The position numbers and the translations under genes were made by a program. A stretch of 64,000 nucleotides of DNA from Mesorhabditis belari. Lineage: Eukaryota > Nematoda > Chromadorea > Rhabditida > Rhabditidae. Of this stretch, positions 11,735-23,613 are shown in pieces (positions within the stretch are counted from its first letter, which is position 1; each line of letters opens with the position of its first letter). The notes under the pieces are model-generated. The model was not told the origin of the DNA. It was given only the letters and a program-made list of their open reading frames with translations, and made no database searches. The stretch is taken from assembly GCA_958450365.1 (NCBI GenBank), contig CAUEEP010000926.1, positions 977,501-1,041,500 on the forward strand, in the 5' to 3' direction.

Positions 11735-11850
11735 AAGTTTTTCCAGAAGCTCAACACTCTAATCCCCCACAAGATCTCATTGTCAGCTACATTTTTCGAC
11801 CTCAAATCGATAGGTTCTGATAAGCGGTTCTCGAGATTTCGAGGAATTTA
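11735..11850 (-). repeat. Dispersed repeat, inverted copy of the 58.4/58.8-kb repeats
   Basis: The complement of this stretch shares AAATTCCTCGAAATCTCGAG, AATGTAGCTGACAATGAGAT and TTAGAGTGTTGAGCTTCTGG, in the same order, with 58383-58500 and 58828-58940. It appears to be an internal part of that MITE family. Confidence 0.7.
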
Positions 11851-12827
11851 GGATCTTTGCCTAAATTTGCCTAACCGGGTCAGGCAAAGAGCTTCTGACA
11901 AGTTTTGAATGCTTAGGGTGCACGACTATTTTCTATTTCTTTTCTAGTTAAGCATAGTTAAGCATCTTTTCTATTTTTCACTTGCAACAATGGATTGCAA
12001 GTGCAAGCAATCTTTGCAATCCATTGTTGTAAGACTAGATCTTTGCAATCCATTGTTGCAAGGCTAGATCTTTGCCTAGCTTTGCCTAACCGGGTCAGGC
12101 AAAGGGCTTTGCAATCCATTGCAATCCCAATGAAAATTAATTAACAAGTTTTGAGTCTAACAAAGTTTTTAGAACCATTCTAGGATTTGTTTTGCAAAAT
12201 TATACATAATCTAATGTAACCAATCTATTGAATTATTATCTGTGAAAGATTTTTGGAAGTAATTCATGTTGACCCCAACGAACGCGAAGCTGATCTTTAA
12301 AAATGAATCGTCGATTTTTATCGTCCCCCCCGCCCCGCACACACATGAGAAATTGTCCCTTTTTTCTTGTCTTGATCGTTTTCTTGATATTTTCTTTTCA
12401 ATATATTTTCTTTTCTCATTCCAATATCAACGATTCTCTTGTCGATTTTTGGCGCAGAAAAAAACAGCGCCCATTAAAATCGACGACCTTTTTTACCCCC
12501 GCCCAATGGAATGTGAAAATTTTCAATCAGCAAATCCACCTTTAGAGATTTGAGGTTTTGTTTTTGTTTTCACTTTGTTTTCTAAAATTTTTTTTAATGT
12601 TTTTGAGCCTTTCAATCCATTCACCTTTACACGAACTAAACGGGAATTTCTCTTTTGCAAGAAATAAAGATAAGTATTCTGTTCGATAGTCAACCAGCAG
12701 TTTTACCTGTGAACCACAAGCGCGTTATAAACTTTCTAACAATGAATAACCAAAATCTAAATTTGATTCTTTTACCAGTTTGTCACATTAAACGATGAGT
12801 ACCGGCCTCATCAAACGATGAGGCTTA

Positions 12828-12882
12828 GGCAACAGACCACTTGCTTACCAGGCGAATGCTCTACCAATGAGCTTCACCGACA
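12828..12882 (-). other. tRNA-like fragment (A-box and anticodon arm)
   Basis: On the minus strand GAAGCTCATTGGTAGAGC is a good D-arm/A-box. It is followed by a weak anticodon stem with loop CTGGTAA. No GGTTCGA-type B box or matching acceptor stem follows, so this is probably a decayed tRNA or chance. Confidence 0.3.
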
Positions 12883-13026
12883 CGTATCCTGTGCTAATTG
12901 TAAACTTTCGTTTTCTATTTTGCACTAAAAGAATCACCGAGTCTTCATAGCCATGTACAGTTATCGACTTATCTATTTTTAGGCAATCAAGAGGAAAACA
13001 AGTCTTCCCATTGTATCATAGATCGT

Positions 13027-13160
13027 TTTTTTTCTTGTCCTTCTTCTTGTCCTTCTTCTTGTTCTTCTTCTTGCCCTTCTTCTTGTTCTTCTTCTTGTTC
13101 TTCTTCTTGCCCTTCTTCTTGTCTTTCTTCTTGTTCTTCTTCTTGTCCTTCTTCTTGTCC
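13027..13160. repeat. Minisatellite, TTCTTCTTGTCC 12-bp unit
   Basis: About eleven copies alternating TTCTTCTTGTCC, TTCTTCTTGTTC and TTCTTCTTGCCC. Arg- and Phe-rich open frames on either strand are by-products. Confidence 0.9.
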
Positions 13161-14095
13161 GGGAAATTCCCGTTGAAATCAATGATCCCTGTCATCTGAA
13201 TGATTCCCCTGTCCCTTCCCTTCCCAGTTTTGACCCTTCGTCGTCACTGAACTCCGTTCTCAATCACATTTCTCTTCAATTTTCCTTTTCTTTCGTTTTC
13301 CTCCTTTCTTTTTCTTCGCTGAATATCTGATAAAGCGATTTGATAGGCTTCATAAAGCCAAGGCATGATTTTCCGTGTTTATCAGTAAGACTTTTACCCC
13401 AGACAACTCAATATCCGTTTACGTCTAAATAAATAAATAATATCAAACTTCTAAACAAGTTTAACAATGTCTAAACTTTGTTACCTACTGAGTCTTTCAA
13501 ATTTCAAATGCTTTGAATTTGAATGCTATAAGCTTTGAATCTTTCCACCGATCACGCAACTTTTTAACTCCAGTTTGCCTAAATTTCCTCAAATTTTTCA
13601 AGTAATCTTTTCAACTTTTCGACTAGAAAAACACCTTAAATTGGTTATTTTCTTGTTTTGGGTGTCCTTTTTTCCCTTTTTCTTCGACGTCATCAACTTT
13701 GTTAAAAGAAGCCATCTCTCCAATCCACTCCTACACTTTCCCCCCTAGTTCCTGGTTCATTTGAAAACTCGTTTTTCAACAATTTTCTCATTTTAATGTT
13801 TGCTTTGATCTTTTCAATCCTTTTTTTTTCAGAAACGTGAATGGTTTTATTGGTGAGCAGTCGAAAGCGATCGACATCATTCAAAAAAGAGGCTGATGGA
13901 GAATTCAGACATCAGGTTGGTCAAGGAAATATTCTATTGTAAATTGTTGGTCAAGGAAATATCTATATCTATTGAAAGTTCAAATATTCACATATTTATA
14001 ATATAATATTATAATATGCAAATTGATTTGTAATTGGATATTTGAATTTGAAAAAAACTGAACAAGGTTGAGAGCGGATTAAAGTTCAAAAGAGT

Positions 14096-14150
14096 GATCT
14101 CTCTGACCTAGCACTGACCTAGCACTGACCTAGGACTGACCGAGCAATCT
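14096..14150. repeat. Short repeat, GACCTAGCACT 11-bp unit
   Basis: Four to five copies with the variants GACCTAGGACT and GACCGAGCA. Confidence 0.75.
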
Positions 14151-14601
14151 CTCATCCAACTTTGATTTAGATTCAAATTCTTGAAATTTTATCCTCTTCT
14201 CCAAATCAAATCATAATATAATACATATAATACGTATTTTCTAAAATGAAATCTTTATCACGAGAAAAAAAAAGTTGCGCAGCTCATGGCTCACGTGCTT
14301 TTCTCTATCCAAATCACATCACCGTTTCCTTTTCTCAAAAAATGATTCCCTTTTGTGTTTGATTGATGACCACACCCAAATGGATTCCTGTTTTGATCTT
14401 TCTTTTTTCATTTTCTTCGGGTGTTCATCTCAATACTTCCGGTCCTTTCGCTATCAAAATCGGCCTTTCTCTCGAAACGATCAGTTGCTGCAGTTTTGTT
14501 TTCAGTTTCATGCAAACAACACTGCAAATGGCATTTGATTGGAATTAACACAGAGATCAGCCTATTATTCAGAAAAAGATCACTCTTAAAGATAGCCGTA
14601 A

Positions 14602-14812
14602 TTCTAGGTGACTGTACCGAAAATAAGACAAAAAATGAGACATTCCTGGGTACTATACTGAAAATAAGACAACAAATCAGAAATTCCTGGGTACTGTACT
14701 GAAAATAAGACGAAAAATGAGACATTCCTGGATACTGTACTGAAAATGAAACAACAAATCAGACATCCTTGGATACTGTACTGAAAATGAGACAACAAAT
14801 CTGATCTTATGT
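14602..14812. repeat. Tandem repeat, about 43-bp unit, five copies
   Basis: Each unit contains TACTGTACTGAAAATAAGAC, an ACAAATCAGA or AAAAATGAGA block, and CATTCCTGG. The array ends about 60 bp before the kinase start codon, so it lies in its promoter or 5' UTR. Confidence 0.85.
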
Positions 14813-14874
14813 CTGTTCAAAAGTTTTAAAACCAAAACCGAGTACTTTATAGAGTTCAATATAATCCAAGCAAA

Positions 14875-17515
14875 ATGTTCCAGGTTGGCGGACATCACGA
14901 GTTAGTGCGCTTGGATCGCTTTCACGTGGCGAAACCCTCGTGCACGAATGAGACCGATTTCTATCTGAACACCCCGGCACCCCTTCGGGCACACGTGCCG
15001 CACTTTTGCGCCTATGCTGAGGTAGGGTTTTGAAAAAAATTCTAGTGTTTAACTAAGTGCAAAGCCTTAATAGCTAATAATATTCATGAATCAATCACAA
15101 TGAATTCTAGAGCGATTCCGATCCGTTGCAAGCTACGACGAGTACCATGTGCGAGAATTGCCTTGTAAATGGAGCTCCGACACTTCCCGGTTTCCTTGAA
15201 GATCCCTCAACTCCGAAAAGAAAGTCGACAAAATCCAGGTACTAAATGATAGCTTATTTTTGCCATTTATTTCTTTAATTTATTATGATTAGTTACCGTA
15301 AATACTGTAATAATACCCCACCCCCCACCGCGTACAGTCGCGTAGTCGTAGTCGTAAGTTTTTTCGTATTTCATTTTTTACAAAGCACCCGTACTTTCAA
15401 AAAATGCGTCTTTAGTATCAAAAAAATAGCCCTGAATTTCAGCTATTTTTTGATACCTAAGCGCGCACTGTAGCATAAACCAGTGTCGAGAAAAACTCGT
15501 TCAAAGCTAGACTACGCAACACTCCGCATCGTCATTATGGGGGTGGGCTTCTATTACAGTATTTACGGTATGTAAGCAAGTACAATAGATTCCATTGCAT
15601 AAATGTAATTCTAACTTTAGCGGTGCATGTGTTGTCCTATCCGATTTGACATCAACATTTCGTCGCCCATCAATTGTTGATTTAAAAATGGGCACTCGAC
15701 AACACGGCGATGCCGCAGCGCCTGAGAAAATTCGACGACAAACAGACAAATGCGCGAGAAGCACATCGCTGATGTGGGGAATTCGATTATGTGGTTGGGA
15801 AAAGATTTGGAAATTTGTAATCAAAATCGTTTAAGGACTCCAATACTATGATGCTACCACGGGAAGAACTACGCACATTGACAAGTACGAGGGGAGAACG
15901 ATTGAGGTGAGGGAAATGGAGGAGCTAGTGTTTGGGAAAATTCCACCTTCGTTTTCTCAGCCGTCTCTTGGCCAATTGCTCTAAAATTTTGTCCACAAAT
16001 AGAAATTGGTATTCTCTGCTTGTAGACAAAATTTCAGAGCAATCGGCTGAGAGACGGTTGAGAAAACGAAGGTGAAATTAGGTTCGGCGTGGAATTTTCC
16101 CATGTCTAATGCTTGCCAGTAGACAGAAATTGAGCTATCTTTCATCTTCCTGGATTCTAATCCATATACAGTACTCTCTAAGCATTCACGTAAAGAAATT
16201 AGCCAAATAGTATCTCAAGTCCGTATCTTGTCAGCATATAATCACTCAATTTGAGATCGAAGAGCTGTGGAGAGCCGTTCGTGGTTTCCTCTCGTATCCC
16301 GATGGTCGCCCGAGAGAAGCCGTTATTCGAGGGGTTATTCGACAAATCGAACAAATTGAAGAGGTGAGAATCTAAAAAAGTTGATTCTATTGGGTTGTCC
16401 AGTTATGAATGCGCGTTTTTTACTATTTTGTAAATTTCTCAAGATACCGAAATCAAGAAAAAGTTATATATGTTCGAAAGCTGAAGATCTCCTCTACATT
16501 TTGATATAAAAAGCTTTTGAATTTGTCCAGCTTTTGGGCAAATTGACTGCACAGAAGAAGAGGTGGCCAAAAAATGGAAGGGTGCCTTTGGATCAAGTTT
16601 TGGCTCCGCTCAAATTGAGTTAACCGTTTGATGTTTGGCCAATAGATATATCAATACAACTTTTTTTTAAATATAACAATTTCAGAGCATCTTTACTTTT
16701 CTTTTCTTTTCTGGGCGGTTATTTTAAACCATCAAAACTTGAGGAATAGCTAAGCTGAAATGGGGTTTTTTTTTGAAAACGACCTCTCCCTTTGTGCGGT
16801 CAATTTCCCAAAAAGTTGAATGAATTCAAAAACTTTTTTATTCCAAAATGTAGAGGAGATCTTCAGCTTTCGAATGATATATAACACTCATATACATCTG
16901 TTCGATATCTTGAGAAATTTAGAAAATAGTAAAAAACGCGCATTCATAACTGGACAACCCAATATTTGAATTCTAAACTTTAAACTCTAAAATCAAAAAC
17001 TTTTTAGGCGATAACATTAATGGACGGGGTTCGTTTATTCGGCTCCTCGTTGCTCATTGTTTATGAAGGAGACGCTTTGGAGGAGCCACAGAGTGAGGCT
17101 GAGGCTGAACAGGTAAACAAAAGATAAGCTAAAAATTCATCTAAACATCTAAAAATTAAACAATCACTCAATTTGCATTAAAATTGAATTAAAACATTCG
17201 CTCTAAAAGAAACTAAAAGGAAATATTGTGTAGAAGGAAATGTATTGTGGCTTTTTAAAAAAAAGTAAACAAAAGCAGGATATTAGCGAAGAAAGATTAG
17301 ATCTACAAAACAAATATTTCGTTTAAAATCAAATCCTCATTTAGTTAGTGAGCGTTCGCGTGGTCGATTTCGCAAACGCAACACTAGCCGGTGGGAGTCA
17401 TGTGGGCGCTGATCAAGGCTTTCTTCTCGGTGTTCACTCACTCAATCGCTTCGTTGCAGCTCTTCTCCATTCCGGCGACAGTGACATCGATTCTGAAGGG
17501 TCATGCAGTCCCTGA
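14875..17515 (+). CDS. IP6K: Inositol hexakisphosphate kinase (IP6K)
   Basis: Predicted to phosphorylate inositol hexakisphosphate to the pyrophosphate 5-IP7. Exons 14875-15021, 15111-15238, 15621-15793, 15836-15906, 16235-16363, 17008-17112, 17345-17515 give 307 residues ending in TGA. Seen: VGGHHELVRLD near the N-terminus, the family signature PSIVDLKMG followed by TRQHGD (exon 3), a CGLQYYDATTG-KYEGR block across exons 3-4, SSLLIVYEG (exon 6) and VRVVDFANATLAGG with GADQGFLLG (exon 7), the metal-binding end of the fold. The acidic, Glu/Asp-rich insert after Lys-Ser-Thr (exon 2) is not conserved. The protein is shorter than the usual 400 or so residues, so an upstream exon is possible; the chosen ATG gives MFQVGGH, close to the conserved start. 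Foldback elements occupy introns 2, 4 and 5. AATAAA lies at 17764. Confidence 0.9.
15296..15568 (+). mobile_element. MITE in kinase intron 2
   Basis: 273 bp flanked by TA (15294-15295, 15569-15570). Inverted ends start CCGTAAATACTGTAATA, continuing into a CCCACCCCC block on both sides. It contains an internal hairpin of GTATCAAAAAAATAGC arms. A second, opposite-strand copy sits at the left edge of the window. Confidence 0.8.
15933..16101. mobile_element. Foldback element in kinase intron 4
   Basis: Inverted arms begin GGGAAAATTCCAC and share CACCTTCGTTTTCTCA, CCGTCTC and CAATTGCTCT-like blocks, meeting around a 30-nt loop near 15990-16030. The right arm has about 17 extra bases. No target duplication was identified. 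Confidence 0.7.
16390..16962. mobile_element. MITE with long inverted repeats in kinase intron 5
   Basis: 573 bp flanked by TA (16388-16389, 16963-16964). The ends are TTGGGTTGTCCAGTTATGAA and its complement. Inverted arms of about 170 bp share TGCGCGTTTTTTACTATTTT, CTCAAGATA and CGAAAGCTGAAGATCTCCTC. The TA target suggests mobilisation by a Tc1/mariner-type transposase; no coding capacity. Confidence 0.85.
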
Positions 17516-19347
17516 CTAGCCGCATCGACTTCGTGAAGTCATTGAAGAACAAGAGCCATTTCTATGGTATTCTATTGTATTGCCAAATTTTTATGTTTGA
17601 TCCTATCAGATATCATTCCAAAAGTATAGTCCCTGGTGGCCTTATTCTTTGAGTTGAGTCGATTAGACTACGCTGTGTTCCTTTTGACTACCGTATTCCT
17701 ACCATATCCAGCAATGAAAAACTACTGTACCTGCCTGATTTTACTTGGTAGTGACTGGTGTTTAATAAAGCTTTAGTTACTTTTAAAAGGTTTACCGGGT
17801 TACGGTAGCTTTAGAAAAGCTAACAGGGCTTCGCTCAAAAGTGTTTTGATTAAGACTTTCTTGTATCAGATAGTCTTGTTGTTGAAAACAATATCAGAGC
17901 TACGATATGCAGAAAAGAAACAGGGTTACGGTAGCTTTTCTGAGCACTTTTTAAGCTAGCTTTTAAGCTTTTTAACGAAACTCTTCGATCAAGAGGAATC
18001 CAGCTTCTTTAAAGCTCAGAAAAATCTGTGAATAACTGTACTTACTCAATTATATTTTCAAACTAGCATGCCAACTGTGTTTTTTTTTGATCAATTTCTC
18101 GTTTACTGGGTTTCTCGTCTTGCCTCTATCGAATTTTCCCCATTTTTTTTCTTATGGAAATTCCTCTCTTTCGCTCAAAAGTGTTTTGATCGAGACTTTC
18201 AGATAATTTCACTGTGATCATCACTGAATTCCCCGTGTTTTCTTTTTTGTGCCTTTTTTTTCTGATTTCTCATCCTCAACATTCACTCTCAAACACTGTG
18301 TTGTGCTGCTTTTTTCAGAAATAAAGATTTTCAAAAAAAAAAAAATCATTTAATTACAAGTAATTTACATATAATAAAATGTGTACGGTATCTGAGCGCT
18401 ACTTAGAAATCCTTGAACAGACAACAAACTAGAGAATTTAGAGGCTAGAGAGACTAGAACAGACACCAAACTAGAGACAACTAGAGAATAAAAGTTTTGT
18501 GTTTCAAAACGTTTTGAAACTTTTTGCGTTTTTTGTCAAAACGTTTTTTGCGCTGCGTATCATTTGCGCCAATCATTTACGCTTATGAAAATCATTGTAA
18601 CAAATCACTTTTTCCGGGATTGGGGCAAATGCGGCCTTTTTTGCGCACCTGTCTTTGCGCCTTTTGCTGGAAAGGCCTTAGGCGGCCGGTAGAGCCTTTT
18701 CAAAAAATTTAAAAGGGGGGGCCGTCAAATTTGGGCAAAGGCAAAAACAGCAACTTAACGCTTTTCCGCAGTTTTCCTTTTAGCCCAAATTTACGGGTCA
18801 GCGGGGTCGATTTGTCGAAATTCGGAATCTACGCATACGATTCCCTATATGGAATCCGAAGATCTCTACGGCCTTGCCTAAGGCCTTTTCAAAAAAAAGG
18901 TTGCAAATGTAGGAAAAGTCCCACCCCCTTTTTCCCAACTTCTAACCAACTTTTTTCAGCTTTCTGCTTCATAATTTTAATTCACATTGTTTTCAATTAA
19001 AAAAACACGTTTAAACACATATACAGTCCCAAAAACAGTAAATTTTTGTGTCACCGATTGGGCTTTTTGCTCTTTATAGCGATTTTATGCCATTTTCAAA
19101 TCCGGCGAAGGCGTCAAAGCAGCAAGCAGTGAATGGGAAAAAAGTAGAAAACAAAATAAAAATAAACAATCAAAGTTGGTAGGAAAGTGTGTTGAAAAGC
19201 ATAAATTTGGCGCAAATGATACGCGGCGCAAATAATTTGGCTCTTTTGCTAGCACCTCAAAGTTTTAGTAAAGCACGAAATTTCTTTGTTTGAACTCTTT
19301 CTAAACAAATGTTCTCATTTTTCACTTCTAAAGGTTTCTTTTTAGTG
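17516..19347. other. Intergenic spacer
   Basis: It starts with the kinase 3' UTR. GGGTTACGGTAGC occurs twice (about 17802 and 17921). The rest is T-rich sequence plus the inverted-repeat element at 18546-19236. No gene was seen. Confidence 0.6.
18546..19236. mobile_element. Inverted-repeat element with GCGC-rich ends
   Basis: The left end TTTGCGCTGCGTATCATTTG and the complement of the right end TTTGCGCCGCGTATCATTTG match over about 35 bp. Inside, GGGGCAAATGCGGCCTTTTT with GCGCACC closely resembles a block in the foldback at 60182. Target duplication was not resolved and no transposase is present. Confidence 0.6.
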
Positions 19348-20486
19348 ATGATCGACTGTCACGCGCATCTCGTCGACAAAAAATTCAAGAATGATATCGA
19401 CGAGGTGATCGAGAAAGCGAAAGAGGTAACTGGATTGGGGATTTTTTTATTTAATTTTTTTTAATAAACCTGTAAGATGGAGCGAATAACTTGTTCAACT
19501 TCTAGGCTAGAGTATCAAAAGTGGTGGTGGTCCCCGAGTGGCCGTCACAATTCGACGCAGTCTTTGAGCTCTTCGCGAGACATCCCGATTTTATCGTCCC
19601 ATCCTTGGGTCTCCATCCGATTCGGGTAAAAAAACTTATCTACTTAAATTCACCACTCACAGAAAAATCACAAAGGTGTCAATCGAGAGGAGCTGAAAGA
19701 ACTCGAGGCGGCTTTGGAAAAGTATAAAGGGCTGGTGAAATGTATCGGTGAGGTGAGTGAATTGAAATTTTTAATGGCTAACTGCTTATTGAAATTTAGG
19801 TTGGACTCGACTACACAGTGACTCTTTGGAAAATCGACGAGGATAGCATGCAAGCGATGAGAGATGTTTTAAAAGAAGAAACTCGACTCGCTCTACTGTA
19901 TGACTTACCCATGTAAATGAATTTCCTTTTGGTAGGTTAATTTTAAACTTTAGGACAGTTCACTCGAGAACCGCTCACAAAGAGACGATCGCGCTTCTTA
20001 TCGAAAACGGCGCGAAACGAGTGGCTATGCATGCATTTGGAGGTGATTTCAAGAAAGGAAAACTACTGAAAATCTATTCTAGGGACACCAGAAGAGGCTA
20101 AACACGGTGTTGAGCATGGCTTTTACTTTAGCATCCCTCCATCATTTTCAATCAATGACCAGGTAGTTTTGTTTGATATGTAAATTCAAGAGATTTGTAT
20201 TAGGGCGCCGCTTTGGTTGCCTCCATTCCACTCGAGAATCTCCTGTTAGAGACCGATTCACCGGTACTTGGCCCGGTGAAAGGTGCTTGTTTTTGAGTGT
20301 AATTTGTATTCAAGTTTATAGGTGAGCGAAATGTGCCAGCAAATCTAATAGCATCAGCTAAATTCATAGCAAAGGTAATCGTGTTGGCAAGTTTTGTTAA
20401 TTTAAAATCTTTAGGTCAAAAACCTTTCCGAGATCAATGTCATCGAGGCGACGAGCGCTAATGCAAGGAAATTGTTTCGCTTATAA
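19348..20486 (+). CDS. TATDN3: TatD-family metal-dependent hydrolase, TATDN3 type
   Basis: Putative metal-dependent deoxyribonuclease of the amidohydrolase (TIM-barrel) superfamily. Nine exons: 19348-19425, 19506-19625, 19663-19752, 19800-19912, 19954-20042, 20083-20162, 20204-20282, 20322-20374, 20415-20486; 257 residues, normal for the family. Metal ligands are visible: the HAH pair in MIDCHAHL (residues 5 and 7), Glu in CIGEVGLD, His in TVHSRTAH, His in AMHAFGG, and Asp in LLETDSPVLGP near the C-terminus. FYFSIPPS is typical of TATDN3. A TTTTTAG acceptor lies 2 nt before ATG with no upstream exon, suggesting trans-splicing. It converges on the zinc-finger gene; AATAAA at 20510 lies 9 nt from that gene's TTTATT. 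Confidence 0.9.
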
Positions 20487-20602
20487 TACTGGTGTGTAAA
20501 TTATATCCAAATAAATTATTTATTAATTAGTGCTATTAAGTAAAAAATACCCGAAGCTAAACTAGAAGAGATCAAAATACAATTTAAAACACCTGTAAGT
20601 TC

Positions 20603-23271
20603 TTAATTTATTGCATTTTCATCACGCACAACAACGATTCGAGCTGGGACCATTTCACCATCATCTCTCTTGACCAGTAAAGGCTAAAAGAGAGAAATAA
20701 TTTCACAGCCAAATTCCTGCCTACCGGGATATTTCCTTGGTATTGCATTTGAAGGTCGTTCCACTCTTCTTCCGTAAATGTGACAACATCGTTGGATTCA
20801 ATCTAGAGAAAAAAACCAAGTACCTCTATTTCGAAAACACATTGAATTACCTCTTGATCTTCTTTATTAATGAAAGTATTATCTTCATGCTGTATCGCTA
20901 TCGAATCATGCGCTTCGATGAAATAGTTTTGTTGGTCAAGAGTTGAGAGAGTTTCGTCGTACAGCGATGCATCCTAAACCAACCAAATAAAAATAGTTTA
21001 CCATCAAAAATCACACCTGTAACATTACACCCTTTGATTCGGCCTCGTCAGCCTCATCGCTTAACATGACAAGAGTATAAACTTGGCTACTATCCATTGG
21101 TTCAGAAACGATGACCTATATAATCTATAGAATTGCTGTGAAAATTCAATATAAAACCTGCATTGACCCATCCGGCCCAGCCACTAGTTCGCCATGAATC
21201 GTTTCTGCATTATTTATTGAATTGAAATCTGCAAAATATGTTTAATGAAGAAAATAGTACAGCGTTACCAATGAGTTGAGATTCTGTAGGCGGATTTTCC
21301 AGTTGTTGGTCTTCTGACATAGGCTGATTGTGATTTTGTGTTTCCGAGGTGGATGGGATATGGGAGCGTCTGTGCTCCGAAAAAGCGTCCCTAAATTTAT
21401 GTCTTTAACTTTTAGGACAAATAAACAAAACCTGTCAGCGAACTCTTGTTGACAACAGATCCATGTCACATGCCCGGAATCCACTTTAACGTTGTAGGAA
21501 AGCGAATCGCGAAATTGAATTGTAGCCTTAAAGGGCATCAATATTAAAGAATTTGGCAAAAAAATATTGAATATTGAAAATTAATCACGAACCTCAAATT
21601 GAGATTTATTGTGGACACGAAGCATGTGCCTTATCAATAACGAGGGTCGGACCATCAAAAGACCACACACATCACAGACAGTACTAGAACTTGGTGATTT
21701 ATAAACAAATACGGGACTAACCGACAAATAGGAGCCGATGATCGTGACCCATAAGACCCAAAAAATTGATGCATAGTCGGATTTTGTATTCCCAACGGGA
21801 CTGATTCATAAAATAAATTTCTATTCGTCTAAAAAACGCTTATTTTTTATTATAGATAAAAACAAACATTTAATGAGCTGCTATTACGCAACAAGTTAAC
21901 TCCATGCACATCTGTTTTATGTGCATTAAGTTCGGATACTGAAAGGCACACATGGCCACACCATTTGCAAGTATACCTAAATTAAAGAAAATTAATAAAT
22001 TAACAATTTTGGACTTACTTTCTTTTTCTTACGTGCATAGTCTCGTTATGATTAAGTAATTTGAATTCATCTGTGAAGACTAAATGACATTCCTTGCAAG
22101 ATAGACGACGAACCAGCTAAACTTCAAGGAATTAAAGAATCTACGAGAATAACTTGCCTCGGCTCCATAATCTCGTAGCATTTGTTCTCGCAGTTCATCA
22201 TTTTTCTTGTGCGCCCGTAAATGGTTTTCTATGGCTGTTGGATGCCTCTGATTTATGAGAAGACCGCATGTTTGACAACTTTCAAATTTATCCTAAAACC
22301 TACTTATAACAATAACAAATAAATAACACACCGCAGAAGTTATCGGCATTGGTTGATATTCGCCTCCGAGCATGTTATTGATCTTCACCTAAACATATAT
22401 TTGCTAAGGAAAAATTTTTAAATAATACTTGTCGGATGGCTGCTTGAGTTACGGCTTCTTGGCGAAGACGTTGCATTAGTACTCTTTCACGTCCCCTGTA
22501 ACATTGACATTAGAGAATCTATTATTAAATGTTCCAACTTGTCATGTTCCTTCTCCCTACGTCGCCATTCGCTGGATATTGTCTGGATGTGCACTATTGT
22601 CTAAAGTTAAAAATAAGTTAAGTAGCGCTATTTGAAGTCTATTTCGTTTAAGCAAATTGTTGACCTCAACAATGTGATCCTGCCCATGAATCTCCTTGGT
22701 ATGCCGCATTAATCCTTCACCGGTCAAAAAGATGCCATTCTCGCAAAATCGACATGGATATGCCTCAACTTCGTCAGCAATTCCTAATTCGAACCACTTT
22801 TGTTCTTACAGATGATCTCATATTCCAATTTAGCATATAAAGTCATATTAAGTTAGTTTGGAGTCGGCTTACCTGGAAGATGAGTAACCCTGCCTTTTCT
22901 TGCACTTGTTGACGGTTGAATCAGGTCATCATATGGCGTTTCGATCACAGATCCTATCATCTCCAGGTTTTCTTGCGCTTTTCCTATTCCTTGCTAAAAC
23001 CCAGAAATAAATTCCAGAAAATTATTCAGACCATTTCGATCCGCTTGATTGGTAGCATGACCCCATTAACAACAACAACGTTCGTGATATCTTCATCCAT
23101 CTCCCTTCTTTCTTTAGATGCTAAAAGTAAAAATGAGAAATGGCAAGAAAAATTTAGATACACTCTTGGTTAAATGGTGAAAAATGTACCTTTTTTGACT
23201 TCTTCATCTTCGTTGAAAAATATTTGTTTCTTTTGGCGAATAATTCGAGGTTTCTTAGCTTGTGGATGCAT
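20603..23271 (-). CDS. Multi-C2H2 zinc-finger protein, possibly MEP-1-like
   Basis: Nuclear nucleic-acid-binding or chromatin factor by inference. Nineteen exons (5' to 3'): 23271-23190, 23120-23032, 22993-22873, 22783-22665, 22600-22539, 22495-22429, 22388-22332, 22292-22158, 22116-22019, 21976-21901, 21828-21722, 21683-21593, 21526-21432, 21390-21269, 21228-21158, 21115-21017, 20973-20851, 20802-20725, 20683-20603; 590 residues. Five clear C2H2 fingers: CRFC (about residue 106), CQTC (206), CKEC (250), CKWC (280) and CDVC (342). A sixth, near 394, has adjacent cysteines (WICCQQEF) before an HRRSH pair. The last 170 residues are acidic and Gln-rich. Intron 8 (22157-22117) starts with GC. The finger spacing recalls MEP-1, the partner of LET-418/Mi-2, but this assignment is from memory. 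TTTATT at 20519 is a likely poly(A) signal. Confidence 0.85.
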
Positions 23272-23613
23272 TCTTCACGAGAAACTAAAAAAATCTAAGT
23301 TTTTCGTTGATTGTAAAGCAAGTATTGTTTTTGCAAGGAGGTCGAAGAGACTTTTTCGACTACGCGACTTATCGATCGTCCGTTTGTCTGAGAAAAGGAG
23401 AGAAGAGAGAGAGCATTAGGCGAGAAAAACCGAGCAACGATGCTCAAACAAACAACTCTTCAAAAACATTTTTGGCAACTTTTGCCACTTCACGTCTTTT
23501 GCTTAAGAAAAAAAATTTATTAAACGTAGAAAATTTGAAAAAAAGGATACCGGAAAGGATAACATGAGATCTTAACAAAAACAAAGAACTCAACAAGCGA
23601 AAACAAATCTAGC

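Larger units (their letters stand above)
7263..14874. other. Gene-free stretch rich in unrelated minisatellites
   Basis: No exon chain with splice signals and a recognisable family was found. Named arrays are listed separately. Open frames near 7438, 8187, 11549, 12266 and 14275 are short, lack domains and fall in T-rich or repeat-derived sequence. The frame at 11549-11851 runs into a dispersed repeat (11735-11850). Confidence 0.6.

Noticed and set aside
11549..11851. 100-codon frame with hydrophobic start
   Set aside because: The 3' half is an inverted copy of a MITE core found twice in the receptor intron; no homologous family.
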